DNA from: SCQX01 sp035720945
GTDB taxonomy: Bacteria; Pseudomonadota; Gammaproteobacteria; Burkholderiales; Burkholderiaceae_B
Direction of reading: 5' to 3'
Length of the DNA stretch: 14,483 nucleotides
Assembly (NCBI GenBank): GCA_035720945.1
Contig: DASTNK010000086.1
Coordinates: 1 to 14,483 of the forward strand
The first letter of the stretch is position 1. Each line of letters opens with the position of its first letter. The notes below the pieces were generated by a model. That model had not been told where the DNA came from. It did not search any database and saw nothing but the letters and a program-made list of their open reading frames with translations. This document shows positions 6,652 to 13,680 of the stretch, piece by piece. A program made the position numbers and the translations under genes.

Positions 6652-7527
6652 ATGAAGAAGCGTACTTGGCAGGTCATTGGCGCGTTATGCGTCGCACTCG
6701 GCTATTCAGCGGCGGCCGCGGCGGCTCAGGAAGTCGACGCCATCGTCAAAAAGCTGGAAGCCACGCACACCATCACCATGGGCTACCGCGAGACCATCAA
6801 GCCCACTTCGTTCCTCAACGACCAGCACCAGCCCGACGGCTACGCGGTCGACATGTGCAAGCAGATCATCGCCGATACGCAAAAAGAACTGAAACTGCCG
6901 GAACTCAAGATCAAATACGTGCCGATCAACATCCAGAACCGTCAGGCGCTGGTCGCCAACGGTACGGTGGACATCGCCTGTGGTGGCGCGGTGCATACAT
7001 TCGCGCGGGCCCGCCAGGTTGATTTCTCGCCGGTCAGCTATGTGTCGTCCAACCAGTTGCTGGTGCTCAAGGACTCGGGCATCAAGGGCTTCCAGGACCT
7101 GAACGGCAAGGTCGTCGCGGTGCCCACGGCCGGCAACACCGAGCCCATCCTCAACGAGATCATCAAGAAGAACAAGCTCAACATCAAGGTCTTGCACGTT
7201 GACACGCACGCGGCCGCGCTCATCGACATCGAGAGCCACCGCGCCGATGCCTACTTCTGCGACAACAGCGCCTTTCTCCACATGATCAAGGAAGCGCGCA
7301 ACCCGTCCAGCCTGGCCGTGGTCGGCCCGGAATACGGCTACGCGCCGCAGGCGTTCATGATCCCCAAGAACAACCCGAGGTTCATGTGGATCGTCCGGCA
7401 CTCCATGGCGCAGATGTACGAATCGGGCAAAGCCGAGCAGCTCTTCAACAAGTGGTTCGGCCCGTATGGCGTGAAGGTCGGCCCGAGGCTCAAGGCCGCC
7501 TGGGACACCTATTCGTATCCCGAATAA
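6652..7527 (+). CDS. Periplasmic amino-acid-binding protein of ABC transporter (GltI-like)
   Basis: This 291-residue family-3 solute-binding protein captures a polar amino acid in the periplasm and delivers it to the permeases encoded next. A signal peptide is clear: basic MKKRTWQ, a hydrophobic stretch, then an alanine run with probable cleavage around residues 24-26 before QEVDAIV. ITMGYRETIKP, the QNRQALVANGTVDIACGG segment, ARQVDFSPV, GKVVAVPTAGNTEP and the C-terminal FNKWFGPYGV follow the pattern of E. coli GltI (glutamate/aspartate). The start at 6652 is preceded by AGGAGATAAGC, an excellent ribosome-binding site; a longer in-frame reading would hide the signal peptide. The gene is the first of a four-gene operon. 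Glutamate/aspartate is the default substrate by family. An opine or related compound is possible because an opine-type dehydrogenase lies downstream. Confidence 0.93.
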   Translation: MKKRTWQVIGALCVALGYSAAAAAAQEVDAIVKKLEATHTITMGYRETIKPTSFLNDQHQPDGYAVDMCKQIIADTQKELKLPELKIKYVPINIQNRQALVANGTVDIACGGAVHTFARARQVDFSPVSYVSSNQLLVLKDSGIKGFQDLNGKVVAVPTAGNTEPILNEIIKKNKLNIKVLHVDTHAAALIDIESHRADAYFCDNSAFLHMIKEARNPSSLAVVGPEYGYAPQAFMIPKNNPRFMWIVRHSMAQMYESGKAEQLFNKWFGPYGVKVGPRLKAAWDTYSYPE

Positions 7528-7542
7528 GGTAGTCGGCCTGCC

Positions 7543-8259
7543 ATGGACTACCGGTGGGATTGGGGCGTACTTCTTCAACAGCCCTACCAGGACTGGCTCT
7601 GGACAGGGATCGGCTGGACAGTGCTCATCAGCCTGTGCAGCTGGGCCCTGGCCCTGATCATAGGCGTGATCTTCGGGGCGGCCCGAAGCCTGCCGAACAA
7701 GCCGGTCCAGTTCGTGGCCAGCATCTACGTTGAAATTTTCCGCAACATCCCCGCCCTGGTCCAGTTGTTCCTCTGGTACTTCGTGTTCCCCAACGTCGTG
7801 CCGAACGATTTCGGCATGTGGCTCAAGCGCGGCATGCCCGATCCGGAATTCGTCACCGCCGTGGTGGCGATCGGGCTGTTCGCCGGGGCACGGGTGGCTG
7901 AACAGGTGCGCGCCGGCATCGGCGCCGTCGGCCTGCATCTGCTGCCGGCGGCCCTGGCCACGGGGCTGCGCCCCATCCAGGCGTTCCGGCTCATTCTCTT
8001 CCCCCTGGGGCTGCGCGCCATCATCGCGCCGCTCACATCCGAATTCCTGATCACGATGAAGATGTCGTCGATCGCGCTGACCATCGGCGTGCTCGAACTC
8101 ACCGGCCAGAGCCGGCAGATCGAGAACTACACGTTCCATGGCCTGGAGGCTTTCGCCTTCGCCACCGTCATGTACCTGATCCTGGGCCTGTGCATCACGG
8201 CGCTGATGCGGTTCCTGAACGACCGCTATGGTCAGATCCGCCAAGAGGGCGAACCATGA
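7543..8259 (+). CDS. Amino-acid ABC transporter permease (GltJ-like)
   Basis: This 238-residue inner-membrane subunit of the His/Glu/Gln/Arg permease family has several hydrophobic helices. The first follows WTGIGWTVLIS at about 20-45, then VEIFRNIPALVQLFLWYF (63-80), the family signature. The EAA loop that docks on the ATPase is visible as EQVRAGIGAVGLHLLPAALATG and RPIQAFRLILFPLGLR (120-158). It starts 15 nt after the binding-protein stop with a modest ribosome-binding site (aaggtag). It forms the translocation pore together with the next permease, whose start codon overlaps its stop. The order binding protein, permease, permease, ATPase matches gltIJKL of E. coli. Confidence 0.93.
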   Translation: MDYRWDWGVLLQQPYQDWLWTGIGWTVLISLCSWALALIIGVIFGAARSLPNKPVQFVASIYVEIFRNIPALVQLFLWYFVFPNVVPNDFGMWLKRGMPDPEFVTAVVAIGLFAGARVAEQVRAGIGAVGLHLLPAALATGLRPIQAFRLILFPLGLRAIIAPLTSEFLITMKMSSIALTIGVLELTGQSRQIENYTFHGLEAFAFATVMYLILGLCITALMRFLNDRYGQIRQEGEP

Positions 8260-8912
8260 GCGGCTACGACTGGGGTGAGATCACCCGCAACTGGCAGTAC
8301 CTGGGCCAGGGCATGCTGCTGAGCCTGCTGCTGGTGACGGTGGCCACGGTGGGCGGCGTGCTGCTGGGGTTCGGGCTGGCGCTGATGCGCATATCCCGCC
8401 GCCGCGCGGTCGCGTCGGTGGCGACCGCCTACGTCACCGTCATGCGCTGTGTACCGCTCATTCTGGTGCTGTTCTGGTTCTATTTCCTGGTGCCACTGGT
8501 CATCGGCCGTCCCATCGGCTCGCTGGTGTCGGCACTGATCGCCTTCGTCATGTTCGAGGCGGCGTTCTATTGCGAGATCGTGCGCGCCGGCATTCTCAGC
8601 ATCCGGGCCGGCCAGACCGAGGCCGGGCTGGCCACCGGCATGCGGCGCTGGCAGACGCTACGGCTCATCGTCATCCCGCAGGCGGTGCGGGCCATGGTGC
8701 CGCTGCTGCTCAACCAGATCATCATCGTCTTCCAGGACACCTCGCTGGTCTACGTGGTTGCCCTGACGGACTTCATGACTGCGGCCAGCGTGCTCGCCCA
8801 GCGCGACGGACGCCCCACCGAGGTCTATACGTTCGTCGCCATCGTCTACCTCATCATCTGCTTCACGCTTTCCAAGAGCGTCGCGTACTACAAGGCAAGA
8901 GGGTCCAAATGA
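8256..8912 (+). CDS. Amino-acid ABC transporter permease (GltK-like)
   Basis: This 218-residue second permease has a long first membrane helix (GMLLSLLLVTVATVGGVLLG, about 19-38), a characteristic TVMRCVPLILVLFWFYFLVP segment (61-80), and an EAA loop: EIVRAGILSIRAGQTEAGLA (108-127) with LIVIPQAVR (137-145). The chosen ATG at 8256 overlaps the upstream TGA (ATGA), and GAGGG just before it is a plausible ribosome-binding site. A longer in-frame reading starting 22 codons earlier lies inside the upstream gene and is Pro/Arg-rich, so it was rejected. The overlaps suggest translational coupling and fixed stoichiometry with its partner permease. Confidence 0.93.
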   Translation: MSGYDWGEITRNWQYLGQGMLLSLLLVTVATVGGVLLGFGLALMRISRRRAVASVATAYVTVMRCVPLILVLFWFYFLVPLVIGRPIGSLVSALIAFVMFEAAFYCEIVRAGILSIRAGQTEAGLATGMRRWQTLRLIVIPQAVRAMVPLLLNQIIIVFQDTSLVYVVALTDFMTAASVLAQRDGRPTEVYTFVAIVYLIICFTLSKSVAYYKARGSK

Positions 8913-9637
8913 TCGTGCTCGACAGCGTCCACAAGTGCTACGGGCGCACCCCGGTGCTCAACAACTGTTCCGCCACGGTGAAGCTGGGCGAAGTCGTGGT
9001 CATCTGCGGCCCATCGGGTTCGGGCAAGAGCACGCTCATCAAATGCGTGAACGGCCTGGTGCCGTTCGACCGGGGCACCATCACCGTGGACGGCATCTCG
9101 GTGGGCGACAAGCGCACCGACCTGCCGGCGCTGCGCACCCGCATCGGCATGGTGTTCCAGAATTTCGAGCTCTACCCGCACATGACGGCGTTGCAGAACG
9201 TCAGCCTGGCGCAAATCCATGTGCTGAAGCGCTCGCGCGCCGAGGCCGACGCGCGGTCCGAACAGTTGCTGGCGCGGGTCGGGCTGGCGAACAAGCTGTC
9301 CAGCCGGCCGGGGCAGCTTTCTGGTGGGCAGCAGCAGCGGGTGTCGATCGCCCGCGCGCTGGCCATGGATCCGAAAGCCATGTTGTTCGACGAGCCAACG
9401 TCGGCGTTGGATCCGGAGATGGTCAATGAGGTGCTGGAGGTCATGCAGGCGCTGGCCACCGAGGGCATGACCATGATGGTGGTCACGCACGAGATGGGGT
9501 TCGCCAAGCGCGTGGCGGAGCGCGTGCTGTTCATGGACGCTGGCGAGATTCTTGAAGATTCGCCCAAAGAGCAGTTCTTTGCGGCGCCGTCCACTGAGCG
9601 GGCGCGGCAGTTTCTGACGAAGGTGCTTAGTCATTGA
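8909..9637 (+). CDS. Amino-acid ABC transporter ATP-binding protein (GltL-like)
   Basis: This 242-residue cytoplasmic ATPase drives the transporter. All nucleotide-binding motifs are intact: Walker A GPSGSGKST (34-42), Q-loop Q84 in VFQNFELYPHM, signature LSGGQQQR (137-144), Walker B MLFDEP (158-163), D-loop SALDPE and switch histidine H194 in VVTHEMGFA. Length and motif spacing are those of polar amino-acid transporter ATPases. The ATG at 8909 overlaps the permease stop (ATGA). In-frame sequence upstream of it lies within the permease gene and is not conserved. No terminator is evident after its stop; the opine-dehydrogenase-like gene starts 94 bp further on in the same direction. Confidence 0.95.
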   Translation: MIVLDSVHKCYGRTPVLNNCSATVKLGEVVVICGPSGSGKSTLIKCVNGLVPFDRGTITVDGISVGDKRTDLPALRTRIGMVFQNFELYPHMTALQNVSLAQIHVLKRSRAEADARSEQLLARVGLANKLSSRPGQLSGGQQQRVSIARALAMDPKAMLFDEPTSALDPEMVNEVLEVMQALATEGMTMMVVTHEMGFAKRVAERVLFMDAGEILEDSPKEQFFAAPSTERARQFLTKVLSH

Positions 9638-9653
9638 AGGGGTTGGTTGCGGT

Positions 9654-9690
9654 GTTTTGGTGTTGGGGCGTTTTGGTGTTGGGGCGTTTT
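9654..9690 (+). repeat. Tandem 16-bp repeat in the ABC-dehydrogenase spacer
   Basis: Two perfect copies of GTTTTGGTGTTGGGGC (9654-9669 and 9670-9685) are followed by a partial third copy (gtttt). The stretch is G/T-rich on the plus strand. It lies between the ATPase stop and the dehydrogenase start and could alter spacing by slippage. The rest of the 94-bp spacer shows only AGAGG shortly before the next ATG, a plausible ribosome-binding site. Confidence 0.85.
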
Positions 9691-9731
9691 TGTTCTTCAG
9701 GCGGCCCGGGCGCTGACCACAGAGGCTTTAT

Positions 9732-10811
9732 ATGCGAGTAAGTATTCTTGGCGCGGGCGCCATTGCTTTTGGGACCGCCGCCTACCTGGCGCGGGCGGGG
9801 CATGATCCGATGCTGTGGTCGCCGTCGGGGCGCCGCACACGCGCGCTGGCGGGTGGCGCCAGGCTGGTGGCGCGCAATGCAGTGGAGGGCGAGTTCTCGC
9901 CACGCGTGGCCGCGTCTTGTGCCGAGGCGGTCGCCCAGGCCGAGGTGGTCATGCTGGCGCTGCCAGGTTACGGTCACAAGGCGGTGCTCGATGCCGCCGC
10001 GCCGCATCTGCGCGTGGGCCAGCCGGTCATCATCAGTTCGCATCTGTCGTTCGGAGCGCTTTATCTGTCGCGCCTGCTGGCCGCTCGCGGTGTGAAGGCG
10101 CCGATCGTCGCCTGGGGCACCACGCTGACCACTGGTGGTCAGCCCAGCCTCACGGAGGCGTTCGTGTCGACCGTGCGTCAGAAGGTGGATATGGCCACCT
10201 TGCCGCACAGCTATGCCGATGAAGGACTGGCGCTGTGCACCGCACTCTTCGGCGATCACTTTGTGGCGCGTGAGGGGCTGCTCGCCATCGCGCTGAGCAA
10301 TCTCAATCCGCAGAACCACCTGGGCATCGCCATGCTGAACCTCACGCGCATGGAGCGGGGCGAAGAATGGAACCAGAGCCAGAACGTGACCCCGGCTGTG
10401 GGGCGTCTGATCGAATCACTGGACGCCGAGCGCCTGGCCATCGCCGAGGCCTTCTCTTTGTCGGTCAAGACGGTCCGGCAGCATTTCTCGCTGTCCTTCC
10501 ACGTTCCCGAAGACAGTGTGTCGGCCATGAACCAGGACATGTTCCGTCGCGGGCACAGTGGCCTGGGCCCGAAGACGGCGGACAGCCGCTACGTGCTGGA
10601 AGATGTGCCGTTCGGTCTGGTGCCGACGGCGCGTCTGGGCCGTCTGGCCGGTCGCCCGGCTCCTCTGCACGAGGCGGGCATCGCGCTGTTTTCGGCCGCC
10701 TACGGGCGGGACTTCCCAGCGGAAAACAACTTGCTGCCCGGGCTGGATCTGCCCGAACGGATCAGCATCGAAGCGCTGATCGACCTGACCCGCGGCGGCT
10801 ATTCAAAATAG
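9732..10811 (+). CDS. Octopine/nopaline dehydrogenase family oxidoreductase
   Basis: This 359-residue NAD(P)-dependent enzyme belongs to the opine dehydrogenase family. These reversibly join an amino acid to a 2-oxo acid by reductive amination, or oxidise the N-substituted amino acid. The N-terminal Rossmann domain opens with MRVSILGAGAIAFG (GAGAIAFG, 7-14) and includes VVMLALPGYGH (72-82). The C-terminal helical Octopine_DH domain begins near residue 180 and contains NLNPQNH (190-196), with H196 the likely catalytic histidine, and RYVLEDVPFG (286-295), a strong family signature. The ATG at 9732 follows AGAGG and begins exactly at the dinucleotide-binding strand. It is downstream of and codirectional with an amino-acid ABC transporter, which suggests an imported substrate. 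Direction and substrate are unknown; 2-dehydropantoate-reductase-like proteins look similar at the N-terminus but lack the EDVPFG motif. Confidence 0.88.
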   Translation: MRVSILGAGAIAFGTAAYLARAGHDPMLWSPSGRRTRALAGGARLVARNAVEGEFSPRVAASCAEAVAQAEVVMLALPGYGHKAVLDAAAPHLRVGQPVIISSHLSFGALYLSRLLAARGVKAPIVAWGTTLTTGGQPSLTEAFVSTVRQKVDMATLPHSYADEGLALCTALFGDHFVAREGLLAIALSNLNPQNHLGIAMLNLTRMERGEEWNQSQNVTPAVGRLIESLDAERLAIAEAFSLSVKTVRQHFSLSFHVPEDSVSAMNQDMFRRGHSGLGPKTADSRYVLEDVPFGLVPTARLGRLAGRPAPLHEAGIALFSAAYGRDFPAENNLLPGLDLPERISIEALIDLTRGGYSK

Positions 10812-10885
10812 CCGGGCCGCAATGTCGCATGGCGTTGATATTCGGACGATCCATCCATCGAGTTTTCAATTCAGGACGCTACGCA

Positions 10886-11824
10886 TCAGCCGCGCACCAA
10901 CCCCGGCGCAGCGACAGTCTGCATGGGATTGAACGGCGTTTGCCGCGCTGTGTCCAGGCAGTCGAGCAGCGCCCGGACGTACGGCGACAGCGTGCTATTG
11001 CGGCGTGTGCAGATGCGCAGCGGCCGTGTCGCCCACTCGTCTGAAATGGGCAGGATGCGCACGCCTTCGCAATTCAGCAGTTGCAACACCGGGCGCGGCA
11101 TGACGCCCACCCCCACTCCGGCGCGGATCATGGACAGCATCGAGGCGAAACTGGCCACCTGGATGCGGATGTCCAACTGGCGCCCCAGCGACGTGGCCAT
11201 GTTGACGATGAAGGTGTAGATGGCCGATCCGCCCTGGGCACAGACGAACGGGCGTTCCAGACAGTCCGCGAAACTGACTTCTTCGCGAGCGGCCAGGGAA
11301 TCGGTCTCGGGCAGCACCGCCATCAGCTCATTCTCGCGATACGGCATGAAATCAAGTTCGGGATGGTGGCCGTCCCAGGTCACGATGCCCACGTCGGCCT
11401 GGCCGGCGGCCACCGCCGCGAGGGTTTCATGGCTCAAGCGCTCGGACATCACGATGCGCACCTCGGGGTAGTCGCGCAGGAATGACTGCAGGTCGTGCGG
11501 CAGGAAGGATTCCACTGCCGTGCTGCTGGCGAACAAGGCCACGTGGGCCTTGATCCCCTTGGCGTAGGGGGCCAGATCGGCGTGCATCTGTTCCAGTTCG
11601 GCCAGGCAGGCCCGACAGTGCTGCAGCATGACCTGGCCCGCGCTGGTCAGCGAGACGCCGCGCGCCTCGCGTTTGAACAGTTGCGCACCCAGGGTTTCCT
11701 CGAGCTGCTTGATGCGCAGGCTGGCCGAGGACGGCGCCAGAAAACACGCCGCCCCACCGCGGGAGATGTTCCCCGCGTCGGCGATGGCCACGAAGAGCCG
11801 CAAATCGATCAGGTCGTACCGCAT
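10886..11824 (-). CDS. LysR-family transcriptional regulator
   Basis: This is a 312-residue LysR-type regulator. The N-terminal winged helix-turn-helix is clear: LRLFVAIADAGNISRGG, then APSSASLRIKQLEETLGAQLFKR and GVSLTSAG (about 8-62). A dimerisation helix follows, then a periplasmic-binding-like effector domain (about 90-295). The ATG at 11824 must be right because the helix-turn-helix begins within a few residues and the next Met is at about residue 66. It has no Shine-Dalgarno; an AT-rich -10-like TATATA lies only nine bases before the ATG, so the mRNA may be leaderless. It is divergent from the flavoprotein gene and converges on the opine-dehydrogenase-like gene with 74 bp between. It most likely controls the flavoprotein gene, and possibly the transporter and dehydrogenase. 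The effector is unknown. Confidence 0.93.
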   Translation of the reverse strand: MRYDLIDLRLFVAIADAGNISRGGAACFLAPSSASLRIKQLEETLGAQLFKREARGVSLTSAGQVMLQHCRACLAELEQMHADLAPYAKGIKAHVALFASSTAVESFLPHDLQSFLRDYPEVRIVMSERLSHETLAAVAAGQADVGIVTWDGHHPELDFMPYRENELMAVLPETDSLAAREEVSFADCLERPFVCAQGGSAIYTFIVNMATSLGRQLDIRIQVASFASMLSMIRAGVGVGVMPRPVLQLLNCEGVRILPISDEWATRPLRICTRRNSTLSPYVRALLDCLDTARQTPFNPMQTVAAPGLVRG

Positions 11825-12031
11825 GAATGTTTGTATATAACGAAAGCTACTTTCTAAATAACCCGCTTGCCGCCGGTATTCACGTGTGAAAGACTGTCTT
11901 CCGAAACAGGATACCGTAAAAGGCGGTTCGCCAACGGCAAACCGTCAGTCGAAATTCAGAAACGGCTCGATCCGTGCCCCGTGCCTCCCGGCCCGCACGG
12001 CCCGCCCCCCCACAAGACACGGATACGAACC
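11825..12031. promoter_or_regulatory. Divergent LysR / flavoprotein control region
   Basis: This 207-bp spacer is AT-rich at the LysR end. It contains the dyad GAAAG (11842-11846), cta, CTTTC (11850-11854), a likely regulator-binding site, although its spacing does not give a strict T-N11-A box. On the minus strand TATATA (11834-11839) is a -10-like element almost touching the LysR start. On the plus strand no convincing promoter or strong ribosome-binding site precedes the flavoprotein ATG at 12032. An in-frame TTG at 11867 would extend the flavoprotein by 55 residues, but that sequence is Pro/Arg/Lys-rich and does not resemble a domain. Confidence 0.5.
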
Positions 12032-13483
12032 ATGCTCATGACACCCACGACACCCACGACGGCCACGCTCCCCATCGGATTGTCCGCCCTGGAGCGCCGC
12101 CTGGCGCAAGACCTGGCTTGGCTGGACCTGCCGGCCAGGCAATGGGTTGCGCCGGGATCGGTGAACGGCCAGGCGTTGCTCGACGTCGCCATCATCGGTG
12201 GCGGCATGGCGGGGCTGGCGGCGGCCACCGCCATGACCCACATGGGTATTCGCGCACGCATCTACGACAAAGCGCCGCAAGGATTCGAAGGTCCGTGGGC
12301 CACCACCGCCCGCATGGAAACCCTGCGCTCGCCCAAGCAGCTCACCGGCCCCGCGCTGGGCCTGCCATCCCTGACGTTCCGCGCCTGGTTCGAAGCCCAG
12401 TATGGCATCGCGGCCTGGGATGCGCTGGACAAGATCCCGCGTCTGCAATGGATGGACTATCTGCGCTGGTACCGTCGCGTCATGAACCTGGATGTCCACA
12501 ACGAGCATCACGTCGACAGTATCGTTCCACAGGCCGACCACGTGCGGTTGCGTCTCCAGACGCCGTCCGGTCCACAACGCGTGCTCGCGCGCCATGTCGT
12601 GCTCGCCACCGGACGCGCAGGCCTGGGGGGTCCGTTCATTCCCGGCTTCGTCGAAAACCTCGATCGGCGACTCTGGGCGCATTCGTCCGACGAGATGGAC
12701 TACGCCGCGCTGCGCGGCAAGCGGATCGGCGTGGTGGGCGCGGGCGCCTCGGCCATGGACAGCGCCGCCACGGCGCTGGAAAACGGCGCCGCGCACGTCG
12801 ACCTGATCATCCGCCGGCCCGACCTGCCCCGCGTCAACAAGGGCAAGGGCGCCGGCAGCGCCGGTTTCACCAACGGCTATGTGCATCTGCCCGACGATTG
12901 GAAATGGCGCATCCGCCACTACATCAACGTGCAGCAGGTGCCACCACCGCGCGCCAGCGTGCTGCGGGTCTCGCGGCACGACAACGCCAGCTTCAACCTG
13001 GGTTCACCCATACTCGACGTGGCCCCACGCGGTGGGCGCCTCGTGCTGCGCACACCGCGCAAGACCTTCGATCTGGACTTCCTCATTATCGCCACGGGCT
13101 TCCGCGTCGACTGGCAGGCCCGCCCGGAATACGCCGGCATCGCGCCGCACGTGCGCCTCTGGGGTGATCGCTACCAGCCCGAACCCGGCCAGGAAGACAA
13201 GGAACTCCACGACTCACCCGATCTGGGCCCGGTTTTCGAATTCCAGGAAAAGCCGGAGAATCCGCTGCCCGGTCTGTCGCGTGTCCACTGCCTCTGCTAC
13301 CCGGCCTCGCTAACACACGGCACGGTCTCGGGCGACATCCCCGCCGTGAGCGACGGCGCTCTGCGCCTGTCACGGGGCATGGCCAGCCTGTTGTTCAACG
13401 AGAACATCGATCACCATTACCGCGACCTGCTGGCGTATGACGAACCCGAAGTGTTCGGCGACGAATGGACACCGGCGGCCTGA
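12032..13483 (+). CDS. FAD/NAD(P)-binding flavoprotein, monooxygenase-like
   Basis: This 483-residue protein has two dinucleotide-binding folds. The FAD motif is DVAIIGGGMAGLAAA (51-65), with YDK ending the second strand (78-80), and the NAD(P)H motif is RIGVVGAGASAMDSAA (231-246). LATGRAG (191-197) and LIIATGF (351-357) are the two ATG motifs. This order is that of class B flavin monooxygenases (FMO, Baeyer-Villiger and N-hydroxylating types), which use NADPH and oxygen. The linker IPGFVENLDRRLWAHSSDEMDY (203-224) is where the FxGxxxH fingerprint is expected; the histidine (217) is kept, but Phe and Gly are replaced by Asp and Arg. The start at ATG 12032 is a judgement: another ATG follows two codons later and no strong Shine-Dalgarno is seen. 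It is divergently paired with a LysR regulator. The substrate is unknown; an amine-oxidising or reductase-type flavoprotein is possible. Confidence 0.85.
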   Translation: MLMTPTTPTTATLPIGLSALERRLAQDLAWLDLPARQWVAPGSVNGQALLDVAIIGGGMAGLAAATAMTHMGIRARIYDKAPQGFEGPWATTARMETLRSPKQLTGPALGLPSLTFRAWFEAQYGIAAWDALDKIPRLQWMDYLRWYRRVMNLDVHNEHHVDSIVPQADHVRLRLQTPSGPQRVLARHVVLATGRAGLGGPFIPGFVENLDRRLWAHSSDEMDYAALRGKRIGVVGAGASAMDSAATALENGAAHVDLIIRRPDLPRVNKGKGAGSAGFTNGYVHLPDDWKWRIRHYINVQQVPPPRASVLRVSRHDNASFNLGSPILDVAPRGGRLVLRTPRKTFDLDFLIIATGFRVDWQARPEYAGIAPHVRLWGDRYQPEPGQEDKELHDSPDLGPVFEFQEKPENPLPGLSRVHCLCYPASLTHGTVSGDIPAVSDGALRLSRGMASLLFNENIDHHYRDLLAYDEPEVFGDEWTPAA

Positions 13484-13680
13484 GGGCCGTTACCGCCAGC
13501 ACTATAATGACCGACGGTGTGGTGCTGTTGCCCGTCACGACACCTGAGCAGGCCGAAGTGGGATTCGCCCGCGATTTGGGGCCTTTCGTATGAATAGGCC
13601 CTAGCCTCTGGCTGGCTGCCCAACTTTCGGGCCATATCCCGGAACGAACCCTGGTGTCCGCTCCGGTCTCAGGAGTTCGC
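13484..13680 (+). promoter_or_regulatory. Promoter and structured leader of the ClC gene
   Basis: A perfect -10 hexamer TATAAT lies at 13503-13508 with CTGAGG (13480-13485) as a weak -35 at 17-bp spacing. Transcription would start near 13515 and leave an untranslated leader of about 165 nt. Possible stems are GACGG/CCGTC (about 13513-13537), GGTGT/ACACC overlapping it, and GGGCC/GGCCC with a 13-nt loop around 13580-13603. AGGAG (13671-13675) stands five bases before the ATG. The leader does not show the conserved core of the fluoride, TPP or guanidine riboswitches as I know them. No small gene was identified in it. Confidence 0.5.

Noticed and set aside
6706..8244. Long minus-strand open frame of 512 codons across the binding protein and first permease
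   Set aside because: It is antisense to two well-supported genes, the composition is typical of reverse-frame translation in high-GC DNA, and it has no start signal.
10812..10885. Bidirectional terminator between the converging dehydrogenase and LysR genes
   Set aside because: Only a 4-bp dyad (CGAT/ATCG) was found in the 74-bp gap and there is no good T-run, so no terminator can be supported.
11867..12031. TTG-initiated 55-residue N-terminal extension of the flavoprotein
   Set aside because: The extension is Pro/Lys/Arg-rich with no signal peptide or domain, has a rare start codon and no ribosome-binding site, and would use most of the divergent promoter region.
11974..13167. Plus-strand frame of 397 codons overlapping the flavoprotein gene, and minus-strand frames in the same place
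   Set aside because: Arg/Pro/Ala/His-rich translation without motifs. The other frame carries two intact nucleotide-binding folds.
13511..13680. Fluoride (crcB) riboswitch upstream of the ClC gene
   Set aside because: The conserved core bases I know for that motif are not present in the leader, so only an uncharacterised structured leader is proposed.
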